Source of the DNA: Sphingopyxis sp.
GTDB taxonomy: Bacteria > Pseudomonadota > Alphaproteobacteria > Sphingomonadales > Sphingomonadaceae
Reading direction: 5' to 3'
DNA length: 64,000 bases
Assembly: GCF_025869345.1 (NCBI RefSeq)
Contig: NZ_JAOZVW010000004.1
Location: 26,128 to 90,127, forward strand
The notes below the pieces were generated by a model. It had not been told where the DNA came from, did no database searches, and saw nothing but the letters and a program-made list of their open reading frames with translations. The position numbers and the translations under genes were made by a program. This document shows positions 61,846-64,000 of this stretch, in pieces (the stretch's first letter is position 1; each line of letters begins with the position of its first letter).

Positions 61846-64000
61846 TCAGGCGGCGCGCACGAAGCCGTCGAGAACCTTCTTGCTGCCTGCCTGATCGAAT
61901 TCGACGTCGAGCTTGTTGCCGTCGATGTCGATGATCTCGCCATAGCCGAACTTTTCGTGGAACACGCGCATCCCGATCGCGAGGTCGGAGCGCGGCTTGG
62001 CGCCGACCGAGGCGGCGGGGCCGCGCTCGCTGGGCGCGGGGGCGCGGGTGATCGTCGGGGATTGCGCCGCGGCACGCTGCCACGCCGGGCCGCGCGTCAT
62101 CGTGCGCGCGGGATTACGTTCGGCGACATGCGCGAAGGGGTCGCCCTGCGCCGACCAGTTGGCGCGCCACAGGCTCTGCCCACCGCCGAAGCTGTTTTCG
62201 CTTGTCACATGCTCGGGCGGAATTTCGCCGATGAAACGGCTCGGGATGCTGCTCATCCACTGGCCATAGATGCGGCGGTTCGCGGCGTGATAGATGCTCG
62301 CGCGCCGCCGCGCGCGGGTGATCGCGACATAGGCGAGGCGGCGCTCCTCCTCCAGGCTCGCGGTGCCGCCTTCGTCCATCGCGCGCTGCGACGGAAAGAC
62401 GCCGTCCTCCCAGCCGGCGAGGAAGACATGATCAAATTCGAGGCCTTTCGCCGCGTGGATCGTCATGATCGTGACCGTCTCGGTGTCGTCATTCTGGTCG
62501 CGGTCCATGACGAGGCTGACATGCTCGAGAAAGGCTTCGAGCGAGTCATACTCCTCCATCGCGCGAACGAGTTCGGAGAGGTTTTCGAGCCGCCCCGCCG
62601 CCTCGGCGCTGCGGTCGGCCTGGAGCATTGCGGTATAGCCCGATTCGTCGAGGATGAGCTGGGTCAGTTCGGGATGCGACAGCTCGGCCGCCTTGCCCTG
62701 CCAGCCGTGCATCTGCGCGACGAAATTGGCGAGCTGTCGGCGCGCCTGCGGCGTGAGCTCGTCGGTCTCGGTGATCCGCGACGCGGCGTGAAACAGCGGC
62801 GCGTGCTCGTGCCGCGCGAACTGGTGGATGCGCGCGAGCGCCTTGTCGCCGAGCCCGCGTTTCGGGACGTTGACGACGCGCTCGAAGGCGAGATCGTCGG
62901 CGGGCGACTGGACGAGACGCAGATAGGCGAGCGCATCGCGGATTTCGGCGCGCTCATAGAAGCGGAAGCCGCCGACGATGCGATACGGCATCCCGATCGC
63001 GATGAAGCGATCCTCGAACTCGCGCGTCTGGAACTGCGCGCGGACGAGGATCGCGGCGCGGTCGAGCGACAGGCGCTGGCGCTGAAGGTCTTCGAGTTCC
63101 TCGCCGATCCGCCGCGCTTCCTCCGGCCCGTCCCACACGCCGACGACGCGCAGCTTGTCGCCCGCGTCGAGTTCGGTCCACAGCGTCTTGCCCAGCCGGT
63201 CGCTGTTCTGTGCGATCAGCGCCGAGGCGGCGGCCAAAATCTGCGGGGTCGAGCGGTAATTCTGTTCGAGGCGGATCACCGTCGCGCCGGGGAAATCCTT
63301 TTCGAAACGCAGGATGTTCGCAACTTCGGCGCCGCGCCACGAATAGATCGACTGGTCGTCGTCGCCGACGCAGCAGATATTCTTGCGCGACTGCGCGAGC
63401 AGCCGCAGCCAGAGATATTGGCTGGCGTTGGTGTCCTGATATTCGTCGACGAGGATATATTTGAAGCGGCCCTGATACTGCTCCAGCACGTCGCGGTGCG
63501 TCTTCAATATCACCAGCATGTGGAGCAGCAGATCGCCGAAATCGCAGGCGTTCAGCGTCTTCAGCCGTGCCTGATAGAGCGCATAGAAATGCTGCCCCTT
63601 GCCGTCGGCATAGGCTTCGCGGTCGGCAACATCGAGGTCGCCGGGGACGAGCCCGCGGTTCTTCCATTTGTCGATCAGCCCGGCGAGCTGGCGCGCCGGC
63701 CAGCGCTTTTCGTCGAGCCCTTCGGCCTGGATGAGCTGTTTCAGGACGCGAAGCTGGTCGTCGGTGTCGAGGATGGTGAAATTGCTTTGCAGCCCGACCA
63801 GTTCGGCGTGGCGGCGCAGCATCTTGGCGCAGATGCTGTGGAAGGTGCCGAGCCACGGCATCCCCTCGACCGCGTCGCCGATCATCCGTCCGATGCGCTC
63901 GCGCATCTCGCGCGCCGCCTTGTTGGTGAAGGTGACGGCGAGGATTTCGGACGGCCAGGCGCGACGGGTCGCGATGATATGCGCAAGCCGCGCGGTCAAT
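61846..64000 (-). CDS. UvrD/PcrA-type DNA helicase, 5' end outside window
   Basis: At least 717 residues of a superfamily 1 helicase; the N-terminus with Walker A lies beyond the right edge. Visible motifs: Ia AVTFTNKAAREMRER, II ILVDEYQDTNASQ, III CVGDDDQSIYSWRGAE, IV LEQNYRSTPQI, V MTIHAAKGLEFDHVFL with GWEDGVFPSQRA, VI RLAYVAITRARRR. The C-terminal Tudor-like segment FGYGEIIDIDGNKLDVEFDQ binds RNA polymerase or DNA in PcrA/UvrD. The enzyme unwinds DNA 3' to 5' in excision and mismatch repair. Confidence 0.96.
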   Translation of the reverse strand, partial: LTARLAHIIATRRAWPSEILAVTFTNKAAREMRERIGRMIGDAVEGMPWLGTFHSICAKMLRRHAELVGLQSNFTILDTDDQLRVLKQLIQAEGLDEKRWPARQLAGLIDKWKNRGLVPGDLDVADREAYADGKGQHFYALYQARLKTLNACDFGDLLLHMLVILKTHRDVLEQYQGRFKYILVDEYQDTNASQYLWLRLLAQSRKNICCVGDDDQSIYSWRGAEVANILRFEKDFPGATVIRLEQNYRSTPQILAAASALIAQNSDRLGKTLWTELDAGDKLRVVGVWDGPEEARRIGEELEDLQRQRLSLDRAAILVRAQFQTREFEDRFIAIGMPYRIVGGFRFYERAEIRDALAYLRLVQSPADDLAFERVVNVPKRGLGDKALARIHQFARHEHAPLFHAASRITETDELTPQARRQLANFVAQMHGWQGKAAELSHPELTQLILDESGYTAMLQADRSAEAAGRLENLSELVRAMEEYDSLEAFLEHVSLVMDRDQNDDTETVTIMTIHAAKGLEFDHVFLAGWEDGVFPSQRAMDEGGTASLEEERRLAYVAITRARRRASIYHAANRRIYGQWMSSIPSRFIGEIPPEHVTSENSFGGGQSLWRANWSAQGDPFAHVAERNPARTMTRGPAWQRAAAQSPTITRAPAPSERGPAASVGAKPRSDLAIGMRVFHEKFGYGEIIDIDGNKLDVEFDQAGSKKVLDGFVRAA

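Overview
The window is a 64 kb chromosomal segment of high GC content (about 65% by eye). It reads as an alphaproteobacterium of the family Sphingomonadaceae, probably Sphingopyxis-like. The pointers are the gene complement (fused cysNC, two-subunit KorAB, SapC protein, DUF1674 protein, leucine/isovalerate catabolic genes), the codon bias towards GCC/CTC/GGC, and short palindromic intergenic repeats of the kind common in sphingomonads. There is no prophage, insertion sequence with a transposase, CRISPR array, rRNA operon or replication origin. Two tRNA genes are present, Lys(TTT) and Ala(CGC). The last gene (uvrD-like helicase) runs off the right edge.

Layout. 0.2-8.3 kb: a sugar/polyol utilisation locus with an MFS permease, a convergent LacI-type repressor, and a divergently transcribed row of FAD-dependent oxidoreductase, mannitol 2-dehydrogenase family enzyme, Tat-exported PhoD phosphatase and ROK fructokinase-like kinase. 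The AT-rich gap before this row carries two near-identical 15-bp motifs and two palindromes that look like operators. 8.7-11.4 kb: tRNA-Lys, folK, family-5 uracil-DNA glycosylase, rppH and an HSL-type esterase. 11.6-15.1 kb: korA, an isochorismatase-family hydrolase and korB, all overlapping by 4 nt. 15.1-15.5 kb: a GxxExxY gene broken by a stop codon and enclosed by a perfect 31-bp inverted repeat. 15.5-23.1 kb: membrane hydrolase, cyclopropane fatty acid synthase, serine hydrolase, SDR, purF, hisI and a lipoprotein.

23.1-37.9 kb is mostly acyl-CoA metabolism: a MerR regulator with its own palindromic promoter, a 600-residue acyl-CoA dehydrogenase, a phospholipase D, and a tight six-gene minus-strand operon (mccB, an unknown 87-aa protein, mccA, GNAT, MaoC, HpcH/citrate-lyase-beta type lyase). 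Isovaleryl-CoA dehydrogenase and a divergent LysR follow. Together they suggest leucine/isovalerate degradation, although HMG-CoA lyase and the methylglutaconyl-CoA hydratase are not in the window. 38.0-45.9 kb is sulfur assimilation (cysD-cysNC-cysQ, later cysK) with an MDR oxidoreductase and a SleB-type wall hydrolase.

46-64 kb: MFS exporter, DUF885 lipoprotein, then the most interesting locus. This is a two-gene overlapping operon encoding a membrane TIR protein with SH3 and YARHG domains on the far side of the membrane, followed by a protein combining TPR-like repeats, a SLOG-like fold and a class III nucleotide-cyclase domain with unusual substrate-site residues. It looks like an envelope-sensing or immune signalling module. 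After it come rsmB, a DUF1674 protein, SapC, a GlcD-type dehydrogenase, a DEAD-box helicase, an MDR reductase, tRNA-Ala, an AspH-type hydroxylase, a DUF4349 lipoprotein and the helicase fragment.

Four families of palindromic intergenic repeats are scattered between genes; one copy is a chimera of two families. All functional calls come from reading motifs by eye, without a database search.
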